This document shows, in pieces, positions 43,756 to 51,860 of a stretch of 64,000 nt of DNA (positions within the stretch are counted from its first letter, which is position 1; each line of letters opens with the position of its first letter). The stretch spans positions 485,062 to 549,061 of the forward strand of contig NZ_JAGTUU010000004.1 in NCBI RefSeq assembly GCF_018224955.1, given 5' to 3'. The notes under the pieces were generated by a model that ran no database searches, had not been told where the DNA came from, and worked only from the letters and a program-made list of their open reading frames with translations. This DNA comes from Thetidibacter halocola. GTDB lineage: Bacteria; Pseudomonadota; Alphaproteobacteria; Rhodobacterales; Rhodobacteraceae. The translations under genes were made by a program, and so were the position numbers.

Positions 43756-44739
43756 TCAGCCGTCGTAGCAGCCGGCCATCCGGCCGCGCAGCTTGACCAG
43801 CGCCAGCACCGTGTCGATGGTCGGTGTCGGCGTGTCGGTCAGGCGGCCAAGCTCCTGCACCGAGCCCACCAGCGCGTCGATCTCCATCGGGCGGCCCATG
43901 TCGAGATCCTGCCACATGGACGTGCGGTGCGCGCCCACGGCGGCGCCGCCGTCGATCCGCTTGTCCACGTCGATGGGGAACTTCACGCCCAGCTTCTCGG
44001 CAATCTCTTGCGCTTCGACCATCATGCCACGCGCCACCGCCCGCGTGCCCGGATCGGTGCAGAGCACGTCCAGCGTCGCATGGGTCAGCGCCGAGATCGG
44101 GTTGAACGACAGGTTGCCCCACAGCTTGACCCAGATTTCGTCGCGCAGACGAGGACGTACCGGGGCCTTCAGACCCGCAGACCCCAGCGCCTGCGACAGT
44201 GCCGTGGCGCGGTCCGATTTCGAGCCGTCGGGTTCCCCCAGCGAGAATCGGTTGCCCTCGATATGCTTGATGACGCCCGGCTCGATCACCTCGGCCGCCG
44301 GGTAGACCACGCAGCCCAGCACGCGGTCCGGGCCGAACCCGTCCCACTGCTTGTTTCCCGGATCGACCGAGTGCAGGCGCGTGCCCTCGTATTCATTGCC
44401 GATCTTGTGGAAATACCACCACGGCACGCCGTTCACGCCCGATACGATGGTTGTGTTGTCACCAATCAGCGGCATCATCTTGTCGACGACAGGCGGCACG
44501 GAATGCGCCTTGAGCGTGACGATGATGTAATCCTGAACGCCCAGGTCGGCCGGATTGTCCGAGGCGGTCACAGAGACCACCGTCTCCTCGCCGCCTTCCT
44601 CGATCAGCTTCAAGCCATTGGCCTTCATCGCCGCCAGGTGCGGCCCGCGTGCCACGAGGCTCACATCCGCCCCGGCCTGCGCCAGTTTCACGCCCATGTA
44701 GCCGCCAATGGCGCCGGCGCCGAATACGCAAATCTTCAT
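43756..44739 (-). CDS. PanE/ApbA-like 2-dehydropantoate 2-reductase family protein
   Basis: 327 aa. NADP-binding Rossmann start MKICVFGAGAIGGYMGVKLA, then TLKAHSV and the catalytic Lys in WVKLWGNLSFNPISALTHAT. Reduces an alpha-keto acid; members outside PanE act in catabolism. It lies convergently against galD and below a strong terminator, so it has its own promoter within the 117-bp gap. A role on a keto acid from this catabolic island is possible but unproven. An ATG four codons upstream is an alternative start. Confidence 0.82.
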   Translation of the reverse strand: MKICVFGAGAIGGYMGVKLAQAGADVSLVARGPHLAAMKANGLKLIEEGGEETVVSVTASDNPADLGVQDYIIVTLKAHSVPPVVDKMMPLIGDNTTIVSGVNGVPWWYFHKIGNEYEGTRLHSVDPGNKQWDGFGPDRVLGCVVYPAAEVIEPGVIKHIEGNRFSLGEPDGSKSDRATALSQALGSAGLKAPVRPRLRDEIWVKLWGNLSFNPISALTHATLDVLCTDPGTRAVARGMMVEAQEIAEKLGVKFPIDVDKRIDGGAAVGAHRTSMWQDLDMGRPMEIDALVGSVQELGRLTDTPTPTIDTVLALVKLRGRMAGCYDG

Positions 44740-44796
44740 CGCTGTCCCCACGCGACCCGGTGCATGGCCGGGCGCGTCCCCTGTGTCTTCATCTTG

Positions 44797-44850
44797 CAGA
44801 ATAAACTCCCGCCGGAGGCTCCCGCAAGCGCGGCCAGAGCCTCCGGCGGG
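44797..44850 (-). terminator. Strong intrinsic terminator after the acyl-CoA synthetase gene
   Basis: Perfect 14-bp inverted repeat: 44808-44821 (CCCGCCGGAGGCTC) against 44837-44850, loop of 15 bases. On the minus strand it begins seven bases past the synthetase stop and is followed by AGTTTATTCT, a T-rich tail. It ends the tctCBA-synthetase transcript before the PanE-like gene. Confidence 0.8.
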
Positions 44851-44856
44851 GTAGGA

Positions 44857-46380
44857 TCAGGCCGGTTCCGCCAGACCCAGTTTCTCGGCCAGGCCGATGC
44901 GCTGCATCTTGCCGGTTGCGCCCTTCGGGATCTCGTCGAGGATCACCACCTTGCGCGGCGCCTTGAAGTCGGCCAGCCGTTCCAGTGCGAAATCGCGGAT
45001 TTCGCGTTCGGTCGCGGTCATGCCCTCGCGCAGCACGACTGCCGCCGCGACTTCCTCTCCCAGCTTGGGGTGCGGCAGGGCGAAGGTCACGACCTGCTGA
45101 ATTGCGGGGTGATCCATCAGTACGCCATCCACCTCCAGCGGCGACACCTTTTCGCCGCCACGGTTGATGATCTCCTTCAGGCGGCCTGTCAGGTGCAGGA
45201 ACCCCTCCTCGTCAAAGGCGCCCTGGTCGCCGGTGCGAAACCAGCGCAGGCCATCCACCTCGAAGAAGTTCTTGGCGTTCGCATCCGGGTTGCTCTCGTA
45301 GCCCGGCGTGACGTTCGGGCCGGAGATGACCACCTCGCCCGTGCCGTCGATGATCCGGTTCTCGGTCTCGTGCGCGATCGCGACCTTCGGCCCGGCCGCG
45401 ACGCCGACGCTGCCCGGCTTTTGCAGATCGAGGCGGTTGCAGCACATCTGGTGCGCGGCCTCGGTCATGCCGTAGGCCTCGACCACCGGCGCGCCGAAAG
45501 TCTCGCGCAACTGCTCCATGACCTGGGCCGGCAGCGACGCCGAGGACGAGCGCAGGAAGCGCAGCGGCACCTCCTTGATCGTGTCCGCGTTGCGGCCCGC
45601 GCGGGTCAGGATCGCCTGGTGCATGGTCGGCACGGCGGTGTACCAGGTCGGGCGCGCCTCTTTCATCATCGCGAAGAAGTTCATCGCGTTGAACCCGTTG
45701 GTGCAGAAGATTGACCCACCAGCCTGAAGCGAGGCGGACACCGCCGCAATCAGACCGTGGATGTGGAACAGCGGCATGACGTTCATGCAGCGGTCCTGCG
45801 GCGTCAGCGCAAGGCTCTCGGCGATGTGCCGGGCCGAGGCGGCGACGTTCGACTGCAGCAGCGGCACGATCTTGGGCCGCGAGGTGGTGCCCGAGGTGTG
45901 CAGGATCAGCGCCACGTCATTTTCGGTGGGCTCGCCTGCGGGGGCAGGCTCTGCAACAGGGCCTTGCAGCGAGAACGCGCCCGCCGGAGCGCCCTCGGCA
46001 ACGACTGCACGCAGCACGGCGATGCCCAGCCGGTTCGCCGCGGCAAAGGCCGGGCCCTCGTCGCCATCGGCGAGAACGATCGCCTTGGCCTTCAGGTCGT
46101 CGAGGTAGAAGGCATATTCATCCTCGCGGTACGAAGGATTGAGGGGGGCCGTCGTGGCCGATTGCGCGATGGTCACGAAGGCCGTGGCCATTTCCGGACC
46201 GTTGGGCAGCACGATCGCCACCCGGTCCTGCGCGCCGACCCCGTGGACCCGCAGCTGGTCGCGGACCTTCTCCGACAGTGCACGCAGCCCGCCATAGCTC
46301 AGCCAGTCGCGCCCCGGTGCGCCGATCGCCGGCGCCCCCTCCGGATGCGGCGCCAGCAGCGCCTTCATTGTGCTCCCCAT
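44857..46380 (-). CDS. AMP-forming acyl-CoA synthetase (oxalyl-CoA synthetase-like)
   Basis: 507 aa. ANL superfamily: P-loop ILHTSGTTSRPKIVPLLQSN, then VEAYGMTEAAHQM, RTGDQGAFDEEGFLHLTGR, INRGGEKVSPLEVD and a C-terminal catalytic Lys in PKGATGKMQR. The architecture and HTSGTTSRPK remind me of the Pcs60/AAE3 oxalate-CoA ligases, but substrate assignment by eye is weak. It follows tctA by 48 bp on the same strand, so it may activate the imported acid. Start at 46380 with GGAGAGGG upstream. Confidence 0.85.
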   Translation of the reverse strand: MGSTMKALLAPHPEGAPAIGAPGRDWLSYGGLRALSEKVRDQLRVHGVGAQDRVAIVLPNGPEMATAFVTIAQSATTAPLNPSYREDEYAFYLDDLKAKAIVLADGDEGPAFAAANRLGIAVLRAVVAEGAPAGAFSLQGPVAEPAPAGEPTENDVALILHTSGTTSRPKIVPLLQSNVAASARHIAESLALTPQDRCMNVMPLFHIHGLIAAVSASLQAGGSIFCTNGFNAMNFFAMMKEARPTWYTAVPTMHQAILTRAGRNADTIKEVPLRFLRSSSASLPAQVMEQLRETFGAPVVEAYGMTEAAHQMCCNRLDLQKPGSVGVAAGPKVAIAHETENRIIDGTGEVVISGPNVTPGYESNPDANAKNFFEVDGLRWFRTGDQGAFDEEGFLHLTGRLKEIINRGGEKVSPLEVDGVLMDHPAIQQVVTFALPHPKLGEEVAAAVVLREGMTATEREIRDFALERLADFKAPRKVVILDEIPKGATGKMQRIGLAEKLGLAEPA

Positions 46381-46428
46381 GTCCCTCTCCCCTTGCATAG
46401 TTCTCGATGCTCTCGTGCAACATAGCGC

Positions 46429-47946
46429 TCACTCCGCCGGAGCAACTGCGCGGCGACCGTTCTTGCGCAGCATCTTGATCAGAGGCAGCGCGAAGAACAA
46501 GAGTGCGATAGCGATAAACGTGCCCGAAAGCGGCCGCTCGATGAAGGCCAGCACGTTGCCCTGCTCGGCGATCAGCGTCTGGCGGAAGCTTTTCTCCATC
46601 AGCGGGCCCAGAACCAGTGCCAGGACCAGCGGTGCCAGCGGATAGTCGGCCTTGCGCAGCAGGTAGCCCGCGACGCCGAAGCCGGCGATCATCCACACGT
46701 CGTGCATCTTCTGGCTGGGGGCGAAACCGCCGACGATACACAGCACGATGACGATGGAGCAGAGCACCGTGAACGGCATCCGCAACGCCCAGACGAACAG
46801 CGGGATCAGCGCGATGTTGATCAGCACGGCGGCAAAGTTCGCTGTGTAGAGCGACGAGATCAGGCCCCAGACGAAATCCGGCTGTTCGATGAACAGCATC
46901 GGGCCGGGCACCAGACCCCACATCACCATCCCGCCCAGCAGCAGCGCCGTGGTGGGCGAACCCGGAATACCCAGCGTCAGCATCGGCAGCAGCGAGCCGG
47001 TGGATGCTGCGTTATTAGCGGTTTCCGGCGCCGCGACGCCCTCGATGTTGCCCTTGCCGAACGAGTCGGGCCGCTTGGATGTCTGGCGGGCGATGCCATA
47101 GGCCATCAGCGAGGCAGGGGTTGCCCCGGCAGCCGGCAGCATCCCGACGAAGAAGCCCAGGAAAGAGCCGATGCTCATCGATCGCCAGAGCTTGTTCATC
47201 TCGCGGATACCGTAGCCCAGTTCCTTCCAGGTGATCTTGGCAGCGGTGACGGTCGGTGCGGTCTTTGAGGTCTCGATGGTGTAAAGCACCTCGCCGATGC
47301 CGTAGACGCCGATCGCCAGCACGAGGAACGACACGCCCGAGTAGAAGCCCGGCATGTCGCCGAAGATCAGGCGCGGCTGGCCCGAGATCAGGTCGAGACC
47401 CACGGTCGACAGCACCAGGCCAAGGCAGATCATGATGACCGTCTTCAGCTTGTCGTCGCCGCCGAGGCCCACGAAGGTCGTGAAGGCCATCAAGACCAGC
47501 GCGAATTCCTCGGCCGGGCCGAAGGCCAGCGCAAGGTCCGCCAGCGGTGCCGCGAACAGCGTGAACAGCACGACCGAGATCGTGCCACCGACAAAGGATG
47601 CAACGGCGGCGGCGATCAGGGCGAGACCCGCCTTGCCCTGCTGCGCCATGGGGCGACCGTCGAACGTGGTGGCCACAGCGGTCGAAGCACCGGGAATGCC
47701 CAGCAGGATCGACGAGATGGCGCCGCCATACATGGCGCCGTAATAGATCGCCGCCAGCAGTATGATGGCCGAAGAGGGCGGCACGATGAAGGTGAGCGGC
47801 AGCACGATGGCCACGCCATTGACCGAGCCGAGGCCCGGCATGGCGCCGATGAACAGACCCACCGTGACACCAATCAGGACGATCATGATGTTCAGGGGGG
47901 ACAGAGACGTAGCGAAGCCGTCTGCGAGCAGTGAAAACATTTCCAT
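46429..47946 (-). CDS. tctA: TctA, large permease of a tripartite tricarboxylate transporter
   Basis: 505 aa, twelve or so membrane segments. TctA signatures GAMPGLGSVNGVAIVLPLTF, YYGAMYGGAISSILLGIPG, and the second conserved AAGATPASLMAYG, VAAPETANNAASTGSLLPML and LGIPGSPTTALLLGG. Takes a (tri)carboxylate such as citrate or a keto acid delivered by TctC. Situated 10 bp downstream of tctB. Confidence 0.94.
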   Translation of the reverse strand: MEMFSLLADGFATSLSPLNIMIVLIGVTVGLFIGAMPGLGSVNGVAIVLPLTFIVPPSSAIILLAAIYYGAMYGGAISSILLGIPGASTAVATTFDGRPMAQQGKAGLALIAAAVASFVGGTISVVLFTLFAAPLADLALAFGPAEEFALVLMAFTTFVGLGGDDKLKTVIMICLGLVLSTVGLDLISGQPRLIFGDMPGFYSGVSFLVLAIGVYGIGEVLYTIETSKTAPTVTAAKITWKELGYGIREMNKLWRSMSIGSFLGFFVGMLPAAGATPASLMAYGIARQTSKRPDSFGKGNIEGVAAPETANNAASTGSLLPMLTLGIPGSPTTALLLGGMVMWGLVPGPMLFIEQPDFVWGLISSLYTANFAAVLINIALIPLFVWALRMPFTVLCSIVIVLCIVGGFAPSQKMHDVWMIAGFGVAGYLLRKADYPLAPLVLALVLGPLMEKSFRQTLIAEQGNVLAFIERPLSGTFIAIALLFFALPLIKMLRKNGRRAVAPAE

Positions 47947-47956
47947 GTCGTTCCCC

Positions 47957-48445
47957 TCAGAAGAACATTGCGTAAAGCGGGAAGAACAGCGGTTCCGTCA
48001 CACCCTTGGGAAGGAGGATGCGCAGCGTCACTTCGAAGAAGAAAAAGATGACGACCGGCGTCAGCAGCGTGATCGACAACGTCAGCACCCAGCCGTGACC
48101 GCCATAGATCCGCAGGTACCAGAACAGGAAAAGTGGCAGCGCGATGTAGGCGCCCACGATGGGGATCAGCGCGATCGTCACCACCAGCGACGCGATGATG
48201 GCGAGCACGCTGCGCAGCATCGACATGTCGAAGAAGAAGCTTGCCTTGGCATCGGCGGCGAAGCTTCGCAGCAGCGCCAGGCCCGAGCAGACCAGCATCA
48301 CGGCCGAAAGCCAGAACGGAAACGATCCGCCCCCGGGCCCACCGGTCCGGCCGTTCCAGCCGATGGGCAATTCCACAGCATGCCACATGAAGTAGGCCGA
48401 AAGCACCATCAAGGCGCCCGCAATCATCCGATCCGCGACCAGCAT
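47957..48445 (-). CDS. tctB: TctB, small permease of a tripartite tricarboxylate transporter
   Basis: 162 aa with four membrane segments. Poorly conserved family recognised by topology, GGSFPFWLSAVMLVCSG near residue 40, and position between tctC and tctA. A hairpin with a T-run precedes it, so the permease genes are probably expressed below the level of the binding protein. Confidence 0.85.
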   Translation of the reverse strand: MLVADRMIAGALMVLSAYFMWHAVELPIGWNGRTGGPGGGSFPFWLSAVMLVCSGLALLRSFAADAKASFFFDMSMLRSVLAIIASLVVTIALIPIVGAYIALPLFLFWYLRIYGGHGWVLTLSITLLTPVVIFFFFEVTLRILLPKGVTEPLFFPLYAMFF

Positions 48446-48474
48446 CTCTCGCTCCCCTCAGTCTTGTTCACCCC

Positions 48475-48505
48475 AAAAAGACCGGGCCGCTCCCTGGCGG
48501 CCCGG
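48475..48505 (-). terminator. Leaky terminator/attenuator between tctC and tctB
   Basis: CCGGGCCGC (48482-48490) pairs perfectly with GCGGCCCGG (48497-48505), loop of six bases, and the minus strand continues TCTTTTT. It begins just after the tctC stop, 30 bp before tctB. This is the expected arrangement for making more periplasmic binding protein than permease. Confidence 0.8.
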
Positions 48506-48527
48506 CCAAATTCCCTGTTCGCAAGGA

Positions 48528-49514
48528 TCAGGAACTGCCGTCTTCCATGCCGGCGAGGATCGCGCGGTGCTTTTCGCGTTCTTCCAGGAAATAGGCCTGA
48601 AGCTCGTTTCCGGTCAGGAAGGCCGGCTCCAGCGACTCGTCCTGGGTGTACTTCTGCCACTCGGGCAACTCGGAAAGCTGGCGGAACATCTCGGTGTAAT
48701 AGGCCACGGCCTCGGCCGGCATACCCGGAGGTGCCACGAAGGACCGCTGCATCACGTAGACGAGGTCATGGCCCAACTCGCGCGCCGTCGGCACGTCGGG
48801 GAATTGCACCAGGCGCTCGGGCGTGAACGCGACCAGCGGGATCGACTTGCCCGCCCTGAAGAAGCCCATCTGTTCGGACGGGTTGTTGACGGTGGAGTCG
48901 ATATGGTTGCCCACGAGGTTCTTGGCCACGTCGCCACCGCCCTGGAAGGGCACGTAGGTCATCTCGAGACCAAAGGTCTTTTCGATCATCGCTGTCAGCA
49001 GGCTGTCTTCCTGCCCGGTGCCGGTGCCGCCCATCTTCCAGTCCTTGCCCGAGGTCTTGACCTTGGCCACGTAGTCGTCGAGCGAGGTGATGCCGCTGTC
49101 GGCGCTGACCCACAGCAGGAACGTGTCCTCGGCCATGCGGGCGATCGGGGTGAATTCCTCGATGTTCACGCCGATGTCGGTGCGCAGCGGCGTGGTGTAG
49201 TAGGAATTCAGCGTCGCCATGATCGTGTGCGCGTCGCCTTCCTTGTCCTTGAGATAGCGCAGCGCCTCGGCCCCCGAACCGCCGCCCATGTTCACCGGCA
49301 GCATGGGCATGCGCGACAGGCCTTCCTTCTGGATGATCGCCTGGAACATCCGCGCGAGGCGGTCGGCGCCGCCGCCCTGTCCGGCCATGATCACCATCTC
49401 GACGGGCTTTTGCGGCGCCCAGCCCTCGGCCAGCGCCGAGGTGGCGGTGGTCGCGAACAAGGCGACCGATGCGGTGGCTGCCATCATGAAGCGGCGAGTG
49501 ATATTGTTTTGCAT
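48528..49514 (-). CDS. tctC: TctC-like periplasmic tricarboxylate-binding protein
   Basis: 328 aa. Bug/TctC-family solute receptor with a signal peptide (NITRRFMMAATASVALFATTATSALA, cleaved near residue 29; RR may allow Tat or Sec). Typical motifs: VEMVIMAGQGGGADRLAR, MPMLPVNMGGGSGAEALRYL and YVPFQGGGDVAKNLVGNHID. First gene of the transporter operon; GGGAGGAC sits five bases before the chosen ATG. Confidence 0.92.
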   Translation of the reverse strand: MQNNITRRFMMAATASVALFATTATSALAEGWAPQKPVEMVIMAGQGGGADRLARMFQAIIQKEGLSRMPMLPVNMGGGSGAEALRYLKDKEGDAHTIMATLNSYYTTPLRTDIGVNIEEFTPIARMAEDTFLLWVSADSGITSLDDYVAKVKTSGKDWKMGGTGTGQEDSLLTAMIEKTFGLEMTYVPFQGGGDVAKNLVGNHIDSTVNNPSEQMGFFRAGKSIPLVAFTPERLVQFPDVPTARELGHDLVYVMQRSFVAPPGMPAEAVAYYTEMFRQLSELPEWQKYTQDESLEPAFLTGNELQAYFLEEREKHRAILAGMEDGSS

Positions 49515-49680
49515 GTAAAGTCCTCCCAAGGTGGTGCCAGCATCTCACTAGCGTGGCAGTCACGCTTTCCCTCGCTGGGCTATGGGGGAAACATATCGGC
49601 ACGAAATATTATTTCACTTAGAATCGGGTTATCGTGTAAACTCTTTCCATGACAAATCCATATCCTGTAATGTTGTAAAT

Positions 49681-51087
49681 ATGCGAAAAACCCTTATCGG
49701 CCCTCAACTGCGACAGCTTCGACGGCGGAATGGCCATACCCAGGCGGAAATGGCTAGGCGGCTGGGGATCAGCCCCGCCTATGTCAACCTGCTGGAAAAC
49801 AACCAGCGTTCGTTGTCAGTGCCAGTTCTGGTCGCGCTATCCGAGCATTACGGCATCGACATGCGCAGCCTCGTGCAGGATGGCGAGACGCACAAGTTGG
49901 CTGACCTGCGCGCCGCGGTGCGCGACCCGATCTTTCCCGGAGATCCGCCCGACCTGGCCGAGTTGCGCGCCGCGCTCGATCATGCGCCGGGCCTGGTCGA
50001 GTTGTTCGTGCATCTCTACCAGAGCCACCGCAGCATGGTCGAACAGCTGAAACGCGTGCCTGGAACCGGATCGACCGAATCGCTGCTGCGGGTCTCGCCC
50101 GAAACGGCGATCCACGACTTCTTCCGCGATCATGGCAACTACTTCGAAACCCTCGAGACCGCCGCCGCGGTCCTGAGGTCGCGCGTGGGCGGCAGTTCCG
50201 ACGACATGTACACGCTGCTGAAGCGGCAACTGAGGATCGAGCATTCGATCGACACGCGCGTGCGACGGATGTCGGACATGCCCGAGGCGCTGCGCACCTT
50301 CGACGCGAAAACGGGCCGGGTCGATCTGTCCGAGGCGCTGGACCATCCCAACCGCATCTTCCAGCTGGCGCATGTGCTGGGCCTGCTGGAGGCGGGCAAC
50401 CAGCTGGACGCGCTGGTCGAGGAAAGTGGAATCGACACCGAGGCGGGTCGGGCGCGCGTGCGCGTCGAACTGACGAATTACTTCGCCGCGGCCTTTTTGA
50501 TGCCCTATGACGAGACGCTGAACCTCGCCCGCGAAACCGGCTACGACATCGACCGAATGGCGGCGGCTTTCGGCGTCAGCTTCGAACAGGTCTGCCATCG
50601 GCTGACCACGCTGCAACGCGACGGGGCGCGGGGCATCCCTTTCTTCTTTCTGCGGGTAGACCGGGCCGGCAACGTCACCAAGCGGTTCAACGCCACGGCC
50701 TTTACCCTGGCCGAACAGGGCGGCGCCTGCCCGGTCTGGGACATCCACGGCGCCTTCCGGATGCCGGGGGTAATCGTGCCGCAATTCGTCGAATTGCCCG
50801 AGGGCGGTCGGTTCTTCACGCTGTCGCGCACCACGGACCGACCGGTCTTCAGCCATCGCACCCAGGACCGACGCCTGGTTGTCGCCATCGGCTGTGAACT
50901 GAGCCATGTCGAAGGCGTCGCCTATGCGAAATCCTTCAACTTGTCGGATGACAGCCTGTATGCGCCGATCGGCCTGAACTGCCATGTCTGCCCCAGGCAG
51001 GCCTGTTCACAGCGTGCCCACCAGCCACTGCACGTGAACCTGCCCATCGATGCATTCAGGCGCGGCCGCACCCGCTACGAAAGCTGA
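49681..51087 (+). CDS. ScfR/PccR-type short-chain acyl regulator (XRE + IrrE-like + DUF2083)
   Basis: 468 aa. N-terminal XRE HTH (residues ~8-63; TQAEMARRLGISPAYVNLLENNQRS), a central ImmA/IrrE-like metallopeptidase fold (RVELTNYFAAAFLMPYDETLN, its HExxH lost), and a C-terminal DUF2083 with cysteines (CHVCPRQACSQRA). Members control propionyl-CoA/short-chain acyl metabolism. Divergent from tctC across 166 bp. I see no TTTGCAAA-type repeat in that gap, so control of the tct genes is uncertain. Confidence 0.85.
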   Translation: MRKTLIGPQLRQLRRRNGHTQAEMARRLGISPAYVNLLENNQRSLSVPVLVALSEHYGIDMRSLVQDGETHKLADLRAAVRDPIFPGDPPDLAELRAALDHAPGLVELFVHLYQSHRSMVEQLKRVPGTGSTESLLRVSPETAIHDFFRDHGNYFETLETAAAVLRSRVGGSSDDMYTLLKRQLRIEHSIDTRVRRMSDMPEALRTFDAKTGRVDLSEALDHPNRIFQLAHVLGLLEAGNQLDALVEESGIDTEAGRARVRVELTNYFAAAFLMPYDETLNLARETGYDIDRMAAAFGVSFEQVCHRLTTLQRDGARGIPFFFLRVDRAGNVTKRFNATAFTLAEQGGACPVWDIHGAFRMPGVIVPQFVELPEGGRFFTLSRTTDRPVFSHRTQDRRLVVAIGCELSHVEGVAYAKSFNLSDDSLYAPIGLNCHVCPRQACSQRAHQPLHVNLPIDAFRRGRTRYES

Positions 51088-51206
51088 CAATGCGCCGAAT
51101 AGACCGATCTCTCGGAACGCTTTGTTAAGAGAGCGCGCGTATCCAGTTGTGCGTCAGACATGCCCCGGATCGGCATGCACAGCGGCAACAGGAATACAGG
51201 TTCGCC

Positions 51207-51491
51207 ATGTCAGATATCCATTTCCACGCAATGGGTCCGGCCCGTGCCCGCTCGGGCGAGGATCCGCTCGTGCCGTTTCTGCTCGGGGCGCTGAAAGGGC
51301 CCGTCACGATCTCGACGCGTGACGTCAACCGGATCGATTCGCACCGGCTTCAGATTCTGCTCGTCGCCCAGCGCCGCTGGGCGTCCGACGGTGTTCCGTT
51401 CACGGTCACCGACATGTCTCCGGCCTTCCGGCAAGGGCTGGAACGGCTCGGGCTCGACGCCGACCATTTCGACAAGGAAAGGCCGCAATGA
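51207..51491 (+). CDS. STAS-domain protein heading the che operon
   Basis: 94 aa, one STAS domain. GPVTISTRDVNRIDSHRLQILLVAQRRW matches the anti-anti-sigma/CheX-like beta-alpha core with its conserved Ser in the IDSxxLQ segment, and FTVTDMSPAFRQGLERLGL is the usual end. Overlaps cheY by 4 bp. Similar small STAS proteins open che operons in Rhodobacterales and rhizobia; how they act (scaffold, anti-sigma-type switch) is not settled. The 119 bp upstream should hold the operon promoter; I could not fix it. Confidence 0.8.
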   Translation: MSDIHFHAMGPARARSGEDPLVPFLLGALKGPVTISTRDVNRIDSHRLQILLVAQRRWASDGVPFTVTDMSPAFRQGLERLGLDADHFDKERPQ

Positions 51492-51859
51492 CGAAGGTTC
51501 TCGCAATCGACGATTCTCGCACCATCCGAAACCTTCTGCGCGTCTCGCTCGAAGGGGCCGGTTTCGAATTCCATTCCGCCTGCGACGGTGCCGAAGGAGT
51601 CGAGATCTTTCCCGATGTCGACCCGGACGTGGTGATCACCGACATCAACATGCCGAAACTCGACGGCTTCGGCGTGATCGACGCGCTGCGCACCGGGCCG
51701 AACCGGACCAATGTGCCGATCCTGGTCCTGACCACGGAAAGCTCGGACGACCTCAAGGCGCGCGCCCGGACCGCCGGTGCAACAGGTTGGATCGTCAAGC
51801 CGTTCGACGATGCATCCCTGGTTTCCGTTCTGCGGCGTTTGACGGGGCACGTGGCGTAA
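51488..51859 (+). CDS. cheY: CheY response regulator (first copy)
   Basis: 123 aa, single receiver domain. Acidic pocket D8/D9, phospho-acceptor D52 (VITDINMP), T82/T83 and K104 (VKPF) are all present, so it should be phosphorylated by CheA. Lacks any output domain. One base separates its stop from cheA. It may be the phosphate sink or the motor regulator; two CheYs in this operon imply a split of roles as in Sinorhizobium. Confidence 0.92.
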   Translation: MTKVLAIDDSRTIRNLLRVSLEGAGFEFHSACDGAEGVEIFPDVDPDVVITDINMPKLDGFGVIDALRTGPNRTNVPILVLTTESSDDLKARARTAGATGWIVKPFDDASLVSVLRRLTGHVA

Positions 51860-51860
51860 G

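Noticed and set aside
49515..49680. PccR/ScfR operator (TTTGCAAA-like) in the tctC-regulator gap
   Set aside because: No such motif or clear inverted repeat is present in the 166 bp.
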